DNA of 64,000 bases. It comes from Euglena gracilis. Its lineage: Eukaryota; Euglenida; Euglenophyceae; Euglenales. Numbering within the stretch: the first letter of the stretch is position 1; every line of letters begins with the position of its first letter. Both the position numbers and the translations under genes were made by a program. The notes below the pieces were generated by a model. That model was not told where the DNA came from, made no database searches, and worked only from the letters and a program-made list of their open reading frames with translations. Below are positions 34,931 through 47,215 of the stretch, piece by piece. The stretch spans positions 2,827,873-2,891,872 of the forward strand of contig CP154956.1 in the NCBI GenBank assembly GCA_039621445.1, given 5' to 3'.

Positions 34931-37900
34931 CCTCCTACCTCCAGTTTTCGGTCGCCGACCTTCTCGCCGTTGAGTGCAAAATTTCGGCCCTTTTTGGAGT
35001 CAAAACATCGACAGTCGGCTGGAAAACGGTGCTGGCTGGACCACCCTCAGGGGTGGGGGGTGGTCAAACAATAGGATTTTGCACATGTTACAAGTATTCC
35101 TCCCAACGTGGTCGTGTTTGCCACACGCGTTCAGCTCCGGGACCTGACTTGCCCTGCCCCCATTGTTTGGCAGGTTCATGGGGACGGTCATCACAGAGTT
35201 CGAGGCAGTCGGCACAGACTACGCCTCCCGCCTGCGGACGGAGTCCGCCTCCCGCACCCAGACCATCTTCGGCAGCATGCTCCAGGGCCGGGGGGCCCTT
35301 TGGGGTTGCAGTCCTCAGCACACTTTTTTTTTGTTTTATTGGGGGGAATTTGGTGGCCAATTTGCGCCGTAGTCAGTTTTTTCCAGATATTTGCGCAATC
35401 CCCCCCCAATTTTCCAGCTTTGTCTGCTTTCTCTGACCTCCCCCCTCCCCCTCCAGTCCAATACCAAACCCACCCGTGGTGGTCTTCCACGATGATTGAT
35501 AATTGGGCTGTGCATCCCTGCCCAGGTATTCCCACAAATTCGCGGCACGAATAACCACAAACAACCACAAATAATTGATTTTCTCTCATTTATGAATTTG
35601 TCCCTGTGAAAATGGCCTTTCCATCAAGGGAAAACAAATATGGCCAAGCGATGGTCCTTACTCTCCTCCTTGCCCATTGTTCTCCCCCTGTCCTCTCTCT
35701 CTCTCTCCTCTCTTCCACGCCCTCCCGTCTGCCTATCATCATTATCCCAACCCCCTCCTCACCTGTTTTATTCCTGATGAAAAGTTTGTGGAATTGGAGA
35801 ACAGGTGGTTTGGCAAGCTGGCATGCTGCACAACACTGCACTGTCCAGGAGGTCAGAGGAGGATGATGAATGCTGGGAAAACGTAAAGATGATTGGGAGG
35901 GATTGCAAGCTTGTGAAGTCTAACGTCTTAAAGTGTCTATAATAACGCAGGCCACGGGACATGCTTGAATGATTCATATGATCAATTTTTTTTTGATATT
36001 TTAGGCAACTTTTGCCCTTTTGGCTTAATTGTGAACGATTTTTGTCCATTTGGCCCAGTTGTTTTATTTTTCACCATTATTGGGCCATTATTGGCCATTC
36101 CGGGCCATTTTTGGTCAATTTTGAAATACATTTATCTTTTTATGTTGTTTCTGCAGTCCTCCTTGATCTTTACCTAGGCACTTTCCCCATCTTTCAAAAA
36201 ATGATTTTCTTTGCCAAAATTGGAAAATTCACAAATTCTTGCATAGTTTTGTATTGTTTGATAATTGTTATTGGTAAATTATATTGTTTACTGGTGTGTA
36301 GGAATATCAAAAAACTGTACGCTTTCTTTGTAGCACGATTAATCACGAATAGCATGAATAATTACGAACAATCACGAATCAGAATCCATGGTCGTTGGGC
36401 ATTAATTTGTGAGAATTCCCTGTTGCGCCTTCAAAGGGTTCTTTGCGCACGATCGCATGCTCGCCCTTCAGAGACAGGCACGGTTATACGAAATGGCCCA
36501 GTGAGTCCACATGGATTGCATGCACGTTGTTGGCTGTTTTCGGCATTTTCTTTTTATTTTTTGTGTTATTCGTTCATTAGAAGTAACACAAATGGCGTCT
36601 CACTGTGTGTTGTTTTCTGTATCATAAGACATCCCACACAGTGTGCCACACGTGTGCGTTCTGTCCCCCATCATTGTGGTCGTCGGCCCACTGCCCTCGG
36701 CCTGCTGGATGTCAGCCGGCGGGCGGACCAGCCCCTGGACGACGGCAGCTGCACGCTGCTGGGGCTGCTCTGCGCCACCAGCGCGGAGCTGCAGCGAGAC
36801 ACGTTCGTTGGCCGATGGGGGGGGGAAAGGCCCCTCGATGCCCCCTCCTTTCCGATACACAGCGTCCCCGGTGTCAATGACACATTTGTGGCTCATGTTA
36901 GTGGCTTGGGCAAGGGTAGATTGGGGGTGAGTGGCAAGGCGCTGACGTTTTGGAGCCTGATTGGGGTCCGAGCGGTGATGAGCAACCCGATGGCGATCCC
37001 TGGCTGGTGTCATTTGGGACGGACGCTGACGGTTTGGGTCGGGAACTGCGCCGGTGCGGTTTGGGATTCCGCGGCTGGGTCTTGGACCCGGCCGCTCATT
37101 TCCACTTCGACCCCCGCTGCTGGAGGCACCGCTGGTGGCGATATGAATGCTCTGCGACGTCATCAACGTGTCGTACGCGCTGTACAAGCGGAAGGGGGCG
37201 GGGTCCAAGACGGTGGTCTTCTACCAGTGGCCCCCCTACATCGCCGGCCTGGCTGGGTTCTGGGTCCCCGGCTCACATCTCAGTCATGTCTTTGGCGTTG
37301 CGAGTCGCTGATGGGACCAGTTTTGTGGTGCAAACACGTGTTCGTCAAAGTACGGTTCGTTGTTTTCGTCCAGTTCGGTGTAACCTGGTAATGGACTGGT
37401 CTGTTCAGTGTCGTCCTGGTCCATGTTCACAATGGCAATGACAAGTGGGCTGTCATTGCATAGACAGAGCCCTGCACAGGGACAGATGGAGTCAGCTGAT
37501 TGTAATTCCTAATAAGATTTTCCTAATCCTAACCGAAGAGTCATCAGGTTGGGTAGTGTTAGGTTATGTTGTTTTGGGTACTCAGCACCCCTAACTCACA
37601 ACGGTGACCACACACGAAAGGGCTTTTGCTCATTTTCAAATCTCACGAAGCACACATGAGTTGTAAATAACTCTCACCACCTTCAGTGGCGTGCACCGTG
37701 GCGACCTTCCCCTAACCCTTCTCCCACGACGGTGTCACGTTGTGTTGCAAAAGCTCTCACCCGTCTCGAACGTTGTACATTTTTCTCACCTTCCCAGAAG
37801 TTCGGCTTCTGAGTGTCTATTTTTTAAAAAAAAATAACCGAGAACGCCTCCACCACTGTCACGGGTCATGACCTGTTGTGCTGCAAATTCAACAATCTTT

Positions 37901-39244
37901 TCAAGCGGCACATAGCAATCCAAGCAGGGATGAGGCTCGTTTTCTACCGATCGTTTTAAAACACGTTTTTTTTTCCTCGAAAAAAAACAGTTTTTTTAAA
38001 AAAACGTCTTTTTTACCTTTGTGTCCCCGCAGTTTTTTTTTCCGAATTTTTTTTTTCCTTTGTCCCCCCCCCCCCGTGCGCAGGGACGAAGGCATGAGAA
38101 GAACGGGTCACTCTGAGTCGCACTCGATGTCACCCGGAGGCATGCTCCTGCTGCCTGTACATGGGGGTCCTGAAAATGTCCAACTGTACTTCCTACCCCC
38201 GAGACAGTTGGTACATAAAATCAATAGACACCAAAGGATATCTTCTTGTTTCAGTTGTTGATGGCACCAATTTCTATTTCTGATTCTAATTTGGACTCGT
38301 GGGCGGAAGCTTCAGGTGGTGCCTCTTTCGTCACGCCACTGCCATGAATCTCAGAGCCTCTCAGCGTCCACGTCGGTGATGCGATAGCAATTTATGGTGC
38401 TTGACGGTGCTTTTCATCTTGACACAAAGCGGATGAACCGGAAAATGTGTATCAGCCAAGGGGTCAAGGAGGGGTTATCTGTTTCAGGAAAATGATTATT
38501 TTCCCCCACCTTCCCCCTAATTTCCCTATGATCGATTTTCAAGTGCTTCATTTCCACCTCACTTCATGTTCAATTTTTGAAGACTTTCCCCCCCGTCCCA
38601 CAGCAGGTACCACCACACAAATTTCCTCTGCTCAACCCAATTTCCCCCAAATTATAAGGTGTGGCCTCATTGGGGGGTGCCTTCATGGGTGGGCCCTCCA
38701 AGGCACCAATAGCCACCCCGGCAGGGGGTCTATGTCCAAAAGTGCACAGGCACATGCACAGGCACTCCACCACTGAATGCGCTGCCAGATCCGAAGGCCC
38801 GAATTTTGACTGACTGACTTGGGTCTTTTTTGTCAAATGACCAGTTTTGCAAACTCATGTTGGCTTGATCAGATTTTGCAGTCGTCTTGCCTGTTGTCTT
38901 CACAAGGTTATCGGAGGTGGCTGCCTGTTTCCCCCCTTGTTTTGAAATGGAGTGTGAAACGATGTGCCCGCCCCCTGTGGTTAGCAAGGTTGCAACCATG
39001 GTTGCCTTGGCCGTCGGAGCAAACATTGCTGCAGAATCAGCTCAGTCTGCACCCTCGACGGGTCCGTGCCACCCCAGTAAGCGCCCGGCTCCACGAACTT
39101 CACTGCCTGGAAGGAGGCCTGCCTGGCTGGCTCCACCTCCACCTTCATGAACGAGACCTGCGCCGACGGGACACAGATGGAGTACCCGAGCTGCAACGGG
39201 ACCTGTGGCTACGCCCATCACCCCTTTGAGACGGAGCCCCACAT

Positions 39245-39739
39245 ATGGCACAAAGTGGGGCCCCCATACCTAGGGTATGGGGGGGGATGGGGGGGGTATG
39301 GGGGGGGGTGTGGGGGGGTAGGGGGGTATGTGGGGGTATGGGGGAAGGGTTTGGAGATGTTGTTGATGAGGTTTATGGCCCCTGGAACGCTTGCATACGT
39401 CGCGCGATTTGACCACAAAGCGCGATTTGGCCACAAAAAAAATCGGTAGACAAGGGGTGAGGTTATTTTTTTTGCCGGGGGGTCCGGGGGGGGGGGGGGG
39501 CGGGAGCCCCCCCCCCCCCCCCGGGCACTCGAACAGTTGCATACGTCCCGCGATTTGACCACAAAAGGGTCCAGGAGGCCAAAAAAAAAAACGCTTCCGG
39601 GCAAAAAAATTTTTTTGGGGTATGGGGGGGTATGGGGGGGGTATGGGGGGGGGTATGGGGTGTGGGGTATGGGGGGGTATGGGGGGGTATGGGGGGGTAT
39701 GGGGTATGGGGGGGGTATGGGGGCCCCATTTTGTGCCAT
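39245..39739. mobile_element. 495-bp element with the same inverted ends, GGGGTAT arrays
   Basis: 26-bp ends at 39245-39270 and 39714-39739 match in inverse with one mismatch and share their sequence with the 32043-32399 element. Arrays of GGGGTAT lie inside both ends. It sits within the gene B intron 39213-40049. Confidence 0.75.
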
Positions 39740-40463
39740 GACTCCGGAGCCCGGGTCCTGACGGCACGTTGGCGCTCGGCCAAGCAATCAGGCACTGAGG
39801 GGGCCGGAAGGCCGGAAGCCCATTTCTGGCAAAACTGTGCCCACGATCAGGCAGGCACCCCAGGGCCCGAGACCTGTGGGGGGGGGGGGGGGCAGGTTAG
39901 GGTCCCAGCCTGCTCCTGAACCACCGTCTCACCTGAACTCCATCTCACTTCAACTCTTTTCATGCTGCTGCTGGTCAGGCTTGCAGGTCTTGTGTCCCAG
40001 GCGGGGCCGGTGTGACGTTTCCGGCACAGGGCGAGGGGATGCTGGCTCTGATCCCCGGTGCCGGACGTGGTACTCCGTGCACTACAGGCCGCCGTGACCG
40101 GGGGTCGGAAGGGGGCTGCAGCGGCCCAGTGCAATTGTGGGGCTGGGGGCCATTGAGTTTGGTGCCAAAGGCGGCAACAAAATGTACTCAAAAGTTGTGT
40201 TATTGTGCATAAGGCCTGTTCGAAAAACTTTCTTGTGCCTGCCTGAAAAAGGTTTGGGGGGTGAATCTCAAGCGGTGTGACAGCCAGGTGCAGGATCTTT
40301 TCCCCGGCGGACGACGCAGATGAGTGCGGTGTACATCGACATCCAACGGCGGGTGCCTGTGGTCACCCTCTCCTACCCGCTGTATACCACCCATGCTAAC
40401 TGTATTGGCTCGGAGGCCAGTCCGCCCCTTTGTCTGACAGGTGTCGTGGATGTCGACGAAATG

Positions 40464-41860
40464 GTATACACATAACGGTACCTGAGTGGGGTTAGACATA
40501 CCCTAGTATCTATTTCCACATACACTCTCATATATCAGAAATTGTTGGTGGAATGGAAAACAAAATACCCATTTAAATACGCGCGATATTCTTGGCATTC
40601 ATTATCGGGATGATTGCGCAGTATTACCTGCATTCCTGAAGCATATGCCTTTTTCAAAAGTGCAAAAATGCATTTGAAACGACAAAGTTTTGTGTCTATG
40701 TGTTAAATAACGGCCAACGAATGGCGCAAATTGGAAGCCATCAAACGATGGACCCCTGAGGTCATCAAGACAATCAACCATTTGAAAGGATTCTCAGGCT
40801 TGGCGCAATATTACATAATTTACATTGGAGGTTTCATGAAATTGCAATACCTAACGAGACAGCTCAAACATTTCGTACCTGGAAAGCATGGCGAAAGTCA
40901 TTTGGTGTTTGGGGCATGCAAATGCGAGCGTTAAAAATCTAATGCTGACGAATGTCATACTAGGCATCACGGATTTTGCACGTTTGCTTTTCACGGACAC
41001 TCCATCCTGACTGGGTCTATTTTCCATCCCACCTTGTAGCTTCACACTGGGTAATTTGTTTGCTGCAGTAATCTGGCTTAAAACTCCACCAGGGTGTGAC
41101 ATAGAGCTGAGCTCTTTGGGAGACCACCCCAGTCTGGCCCGGCGCACGGCCCGGCCCGGCCCGGCCCGGCCGGCGGCCCGGCGGCCCGGCGGCCCGGCCC
41201 GGATGCCATCATTGGTCATCATTGGCCATCATTGGTCATAATGGCCATCATGGGTCATGACGGCCATCGTTGGTCATGATGGGCATTATTGGTCATGATG
41301 GCCATCATTGGTCATGATGGCCATCATGGGTCATGGTGGCCATCATTGGTCATGGTGGCCATCATTGCTCATGATGGCCATCATGGGCCATGATGGTCAT
41401 CATTGGTCATGATGGCCATCATGGGTCATGATGGCCATCATTGGACATAATGGCCATCATTGGTCACGATGGTCATCATGGGTCATGGCCATCATGGGTC
41501 ATGATGGGCATCATGGGTCATGATCGCCATCATGGGTCATGCATACCCCCCCCCCCCGGTGGTGTTTCCCCCACCTAACTACCAGTGTCCCACCCAAACT
41601 TCTGGATAATTTCACTACCGTGGTGTTCTGGACACTGACTACCCGCCCCCTCCCCCCTTGTCGTATGACCACCCCTCATTTACGACCAACCCCTGGTCAC
41701 AGGTTGCAGGTCATGGGGGTGTTATGACCCCCCCCTCCCGGTCACAGGTTGCAGGTTGCGAAAAGTTGAACACCACCTTATCTGCGACCGTCCCCGCATT
41801 TACGACCACCCCCCGGTCACAGGTTGCAGGTTATGGGGGTGTTACGACCCCCCCTGGCTG
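40464..41860. other. No gene supported; minisatellites
   Basis: 41139-41203 is a CCCGG run; 41204-41540 is a tandem of ATGGCCATCATTGGTCATG-like units that is itself partly palindromic; 41640-41850 has three CGACCACCCC and GGTCACAGGTTGCAGGT repeats. Confidence 0.6.
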
Positions 41861-44548
41861 AATAACGCCCAATTACCCAAAACGACACTCTTTGAAATTT
41901 GGATAAATGCAATCACCCGTTGGTGTTCTGAAGACCGAAAATCAAACCCACCAATCTTCTGCAAACTTCACCCTGTGGTGTTTCCCCGTGGTTTTTTTGC
42001 CACCGAATGTGGTCGGATAACACCAACCACCCTTGGTTCCCACCGAACCTCCTCCGCATATTTCCAAAATTCCCATGGTGTTTCCCCCCCACCGGACTAC
42101 CGGATTATATCCGTCACCCCGCGGTCTTTACCCTTGAACTTCTGGATGAACCCAATCGCTCCTTGTTGGTCTACACACCAATTTTCCGGATCTTGTGGTG
42201 CTCTACCCACCGAACTTGCAGATAACCCTCTCCCTTTCGGTGTCGTAAAAGAATTTTGCCTTATAAAGGGGGTGCCAAGTAAATGGAACCATCTTTATTG
42301 CTATTCGGCCACTGCCAGGAGCAAGGGCCCCGCCACGTTATTTGGGGGGGGTTAGTGATGAACGAGAAGTTTGTTTGGGGGTTTCCAAAGAAGAAGTTTG
42401 TTTGGTTTGCTTTCAACCCCCAAATTTGCCGTGCAGAAGACCAGGGCGAGATTCCCCGGGGGGCGGGGGGGGGGGGGGGGGGGGCGGGTGGGGACCAGCG
42501 GCGCGGGGGGGTCGGACCCCCCCGTGGCGGGTGTGGTAAGCTTCGCTCTTACTCTAAAGAGATAAGAGCTCAGCGACCAGGGTGTGACGTAGAGCTGAGC
42601 TCTTTGGGAGACCACCCCGGCCCGGCCCGGCCCGGCCCGGCCCGGCCCGGCACCCCACTTCACATTGTGAGGGGGGTGCCTGGCAGATGCCCTCATGGGC
42701 CTTCCACCTCTTCCCTCCCCAGGGATTAACCCTCACCACCTCCACCGTGAGCACTGCGGCTCCTTGGACATATTTCGAAGCCTCACAACCTCACAAAAGA
42801 GAGTCTTAGTAGCTCTTTCTTTGGGCATCTCATTTACGTGCATTGAAGTGCTGCACAAAAGAGCATTTGTTCCGGTGTGTGAAATCAGACCCCAACCTCG
42901 GGTGGCAGGGGGACAGGCACCATTTTGGTAAAATGCAGCCGTTACGGCATGGGATGCGCAAAATACCATTTTGGTAACAGACCCCCCCCCCCCCAAAACG
43001 TCTTTTCTGTCATTTTCTGCTGCAATCGGCCGCGTCGACGCTCCAAAAACGAGCGCTCTGCTTGTGTTCGAGGATTTTCACTTGTTGAAAAATGCCTCTG
43101 TTCAACCTCCTTTTCCAGAGTGAGTTTCGGGTGTTCATGGAGCCCTTCATTCAGTTGTTTTTTTTTGTCCAAGTTCGCATGCTCTTAATTTGCATCACGT
43201 ATTAAAACCTTCCGTTTGGCGACGAAAGGGCGGCCAAATTCCGGACACCCCCAGACTCGTCGTTTGGGTCCCCAAAAGCGACAATTATGGCAGCAATAAT
43301 CACCGGGTTGGTGCTCTTCGGAGCTGTGAACTTGTCGATCAGCTCCTAGGTGGAAAATGGTGTAAATTCACAAAGTCGGTGGAGTGACAGGATGTATTTT
43401 CGGAACTGTCCAACGTTGTTGTTGTGATTTGAATTGAAAGCTTAGTATTCAGTTCACAAATTCCATTTGCGAGGGCTGTTTCTGCACGAGTTTGAGACAT
43501 GTGCTTATACAAAAGCGGGGCCTGAAAACGACACCAAAATTATTTCCCCCCTCCCCCAAGGGTGTCCAGTTGTCAAATGAGGGGTGAAGTCCACTTTTAA
43601 TGAGGGTCTCAACGATTTGAAGTTTCCATTATTTTTAGGAATGTGTTACAATTTGTCAAGGAAGGGGTAAGGATTAGGGTTCGGCCAAAATAAGGAGTTA
43701 AGGCCGAAATCGGGCCTAAACTTAGGCAGTCTACTTTGGACTCTACTTTGGGCTCATAAAAGTGGTCTTACCTTGTGCAATTCCCAAATTTAAAATGTTT
43801 CCGTATTTATGGCAGTTCAGGCTGTCTTGTGCCATTTAATCCAAACGTACATGTGAATATGGAAAGGCATAGTTTTAATGACTGAAAGAAAGACTGTCTA
43901 TGCGCCCTTCTCTTTCAGGCAGTTGCATACCCATGTCCTCCAACCCGTGCACAGCAGATAGCCTGTTCCCTTATACTCTACTGAGCCCCCCTGGGTTTCC
44001 GTTTCCCCACCGCCAGGGCAGAATGGGAGCAGGCTGTTTTTTTTATTTTAGTCGGGTGCCTACTCCACCCCGGGGGGGATGCCTGCCTGGGCAGGCACTC
44101 CATGGCACTCCATATCCTACCCCTCTGGGGGGGGGGGTAGGGCACACAGCCAAAAGTGCCCTAGCACAGACCCCGGCGGGGTGTGCCTGGGCACAGGCCG
44201 AAATCCGACCCCCCGGGGGAGGTGGTGCCTGCCTGGGCAGGCACTCACAGGCACTCCGGACCCCCCCCACTCCGCCCCCCCCGGGGCTCGTAAAAAAAAA
44301 CAGCCTGAACGGGAATCGGCCAAACAGCCAGGGTGGTGGATGGGGGGTCGATCATCCCCCACCTCCTGCATGGTGGGTGGGTCGACTTCCCCCACCATCT
44401 GCCCCTGCCCCGTTCTTCCGGGAGCACCAATTTTTAGACCCCAAAATTTTCCCCCAGCGTATTTTGGATTGCGGATTTGTTATTCCGAATGCATCTGAAT
44501 CTGTGAAAATGCTGTGGTGGGGGTGGCCCACCTCCCGGGTCCTGGCTG
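41861..44548. repeat. Tandem duplication, copy 1 (2.69 kb)
   Basis: Begins AATAACGCCCAATTACCCAA and ends at the identical start of copy 2; the 8-bp CCTGGCTG precedes both starts. It contains a GTAAGCTTCGCTCTTAC hairpin module, a CCCGG run and a TTTCAG-preceded block at 43919. Confidence 0.95.
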
Positions 44549-47215
44549 AATAACGCCCAATTACCCAAAACAACACTCTTTGAAATTTGGATAAATGCAA
44601 TCACCCGTTGGTGTTCTGAAGACCGAAAATCAAACCCACCAATCTTCTGCAAACTTCACCCTGTGGTGTTTCCCCGTGGTTTTTTTGCCACCGAATGTGG
44701 TCGGATAACACCAACCACCCTTGGTTCCCACCGAACCTCCTCCGCATATTTCCAAAATTCCCATGGTGTTTCCCCCCCACCGGACTACCGGATTATATCC
44801 GTCACCCCGCGGTCTTTACCCTTGAACTTCTGGATGAACCCAATCGCTCCTTGTTGGTCTACACACCAATTTTCCGGATCTTGTGGTGCTCTACCCACCG
44901 AACTTGCAGATAACCCTCTCCCTTTCGGTGTCGTAAAAGAATTTTGCCTTATAAAGGGGGTGCCAAGTAAATGGAACCATCTTTATTGCTATTCGGCCAC
45001 TGCCAGGAGCAAGGGCCCCGCCACGTTATTTGGGGGGGGGGTTAGTGATGAACGAGAAGTTTGTTTGGGGGTTTCCAAAGAAGAAGTTTGTTTGGTTTGC
45101 TTTCAACCCCCAAATTTGCCGTGCAGAAGACCAGGGCGAGATTCCCCGGGGGGCGGGGGGGGGGGGGAGGGGGCGGGGGGGTCGGACCCCCCCGTCGCCG
45201 GGGTGGTAAGCTTCGCTCTTACTCTAAAGAGATAAGAGCTCAGCGACCAGGGTGTGACGTAGAGCTGAGCTCTTTGGGAGACCACCCCGGCCCGGCCCGG
45301 CCCGGCCCGGCCCGGCCCGGCCCGGCACCCCACTTCACATTGTGAGGGGGGTGCCTGGCAGATGCCCTCATGGGCCTTCCACCTCTTCCCTCCCCAGGGA
45401 TTAACCCTCACCACCTCCACCGTGAGCACTGCGGCTCCTTGGACATATTTCGAAGCCTCACAACCTCACAAAAGAGAGTCTTAGTAGATCTTTCTTTGGG
45501 CATCTCATTTACGTGCATTGAAGTGCTGCACAAAAGAGCATTTGTTCCGGTGTGTGAAATCAGACCCCAACCTCGGGTGGCAGGGGGACAGGCACCATTT
45601 TGGTAAAATGCAGCCGTTGCGGCATGGGATGCGCAAAATACCAATTTGGTAACAGACCCCCCCCAAAACGTCTTTTCTGTCATTTTCTGCTGCAATCGGC
45701 CGCGTCGACGCTCCAAAAACGAGCGCTCTGCTTGTGTTCGAGGATTTTCACTTGTTGAAAAATGCCTCTGTTCAACCTCCTTTTTCCAGAGTGAGTTTCG
45801 GGTGTTCATGGAGCACTTCATTCAGTTGTTTTTTTTTGTCCAAGTTCGCATGCTCTTAATTTGCATCACGTATTAAAACCTTCCGTTTGGCGACGAAAGG
45901 GCGGCCAAATTCCGGACACCCCCAGACTCGTCATTTGGGTCCCCAAAAGCGACAATTATGGCAGCAATAATCACCGGGTTGGTGCTCTTCGGAGCTGTGA
46001 ACTTGTCGATCAGCTCCTAGGTGGAAAATGGTGTAAATTCACAAAGTCGGTGGAGTGACAGGATGTATTTTCGGAACTGTCCAACGTTGTTGTTGTGATT
46101 TGAATTGAAAGCTTAGTATTCAGTTCACAAATTCCATTTGCGAGGGCTGTTTCTGCACGAGTTTGAGACATGTGCTTATACAAAAGCGGGGCCTGAAAAC
46201 GACACCAAAATTATTTCCCCCCTCCCCCAAGGGTGTCCAGTTGTCAAATGAGGGGTGAAGTCCACTTTCAATGAGGGTCTCAACGATTTGAAGTTTCCAT
46301 TATTTTTAGGAATGTGTTACAATTTGTCAAGGAAGGGGTAAGGATTAGGGTTCGGCCAAAATAAGGAGTTAAGGCCGAAATCGGGCCTAAACTTAGGCAG
46401 TCTACTTTGGACTCTACTTTGGGCTCATAAAAGTGGTCTTACCTTGTGCAATTCCCAAATTTAAAATGTTTCCGTATTTATGGCAGTTCAGGCTGTCTTG
46501 TGCCATTTAATCCAAACGTACATGTGAATATGGAAAGGCATAGTTTTAATGACTGAAAGAAAGACTGTCTATGCGCCCTTCTCTTTCAGGCAGTTGCATA
46601 CCCATGTCCTCCAACCCGTGCACAGCAGATAGCCTGTTCCCTTATACTCTACTGAGCCCCCCTGGGTTTCCGTTTCCCCACCGCCAGGGCAGAATGGGAG
46701 CAGGCTGTTTTTTTTTTTTTAGTCGGGTGCCTACTCCACCCCGGGGGGGATGCCTGCCTGGGCAGGCACTCCATGGCACTCCATATCCTACCCCTCTGGG
46801 GGGGGGGTAGGGCACACAGCCAAAAGTGCCCTAGCACAGACCCCGGCGGGGTGTGCCTGGGCACAGGCCGAAATCCGACCCCCCGGGGGAGGTGGTGCCT
46901 GCCTGGGCAGGCACTCACAGGCACTCCGGACCCCCCCCCCCCCCCCCCCCCCCCCCGGGGCTCGTAAAAAAAAACAGCCTGAACGGGAATCGGCCAAACA
47001 GCCAGGGTGGTGGATGGGGGGTCGATCATCCCCCACCTCCTGCATGGTGGGTGGGTCGACTTCCCCCACCATCTGCCCCTGCCCCGTTCTTCCGGGAGCA
47101 CCAATTTTTAGACCCCAAAATTTTCCCCCAGCGTATTTTGGATTGCGGATTTGTTATTCCGAATGCATCTGAATCTGTGAAAATGCTGTGGTGGGGGTGG
47201 CCCACCTCCCGGGTG
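44549..47215. repeat. Tandem duplication, copy 2
   Basis: Nearly identical to copy 1 over its full length. Differences are mostly in G and C run lengths plus a few substitutions, which implies a recent event. Confidence 0.95.

Larger units (their letters stand above)
34457..40463 (+). pseudogene. Gene B: degraded paralogue of the cyclase-receptor sensor region
   Basis: Exons matching gene C in order: 34457-34522, 35162-35285, 36451-36495, 36699-36809, 37125-37263, about 39082-39212, 40050-40083 and about 40305-40463. Conserved pieces include ELRDMASGFVGLAT, FMGTVITEFEAVGTDYAS, LALQRQARLYEM, SRRADQPLDDGSCTLL, VVFYQWPPYIAGLAGF, YPSCNGTCGY, DPRCRTWYSVH and MSAVYIDIQRRVPVVTLSYP. The Cache motif YDPRCR-WY reappears when the 39213-40049 intron is removed. 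Signs of decay: the first exon is about 20 bases shorter than its partner, which breaks frame; the exon at 37125 has one extra base before LCDV; the exon equivalent to 52294-52457 is missing; no signal anchor is found; and nothing matches the C-terminal Cache half after 40463. Sequencing error could explain single-base changes but not all of these. Confidence 0.6.

Noticed and set aside
36012-37391. 459-codon open frame
   Set aside because: It runs through two real gene B exons, an intron and AT-rich sequence; comparison with gene C shows only short parts are coding.
41204-41540. Possible CRISPR-like array
   Set aside because: Units are contiguous and near-identical with no unique spacers, so it is a minisatellite, and the genome is eukaryotic.
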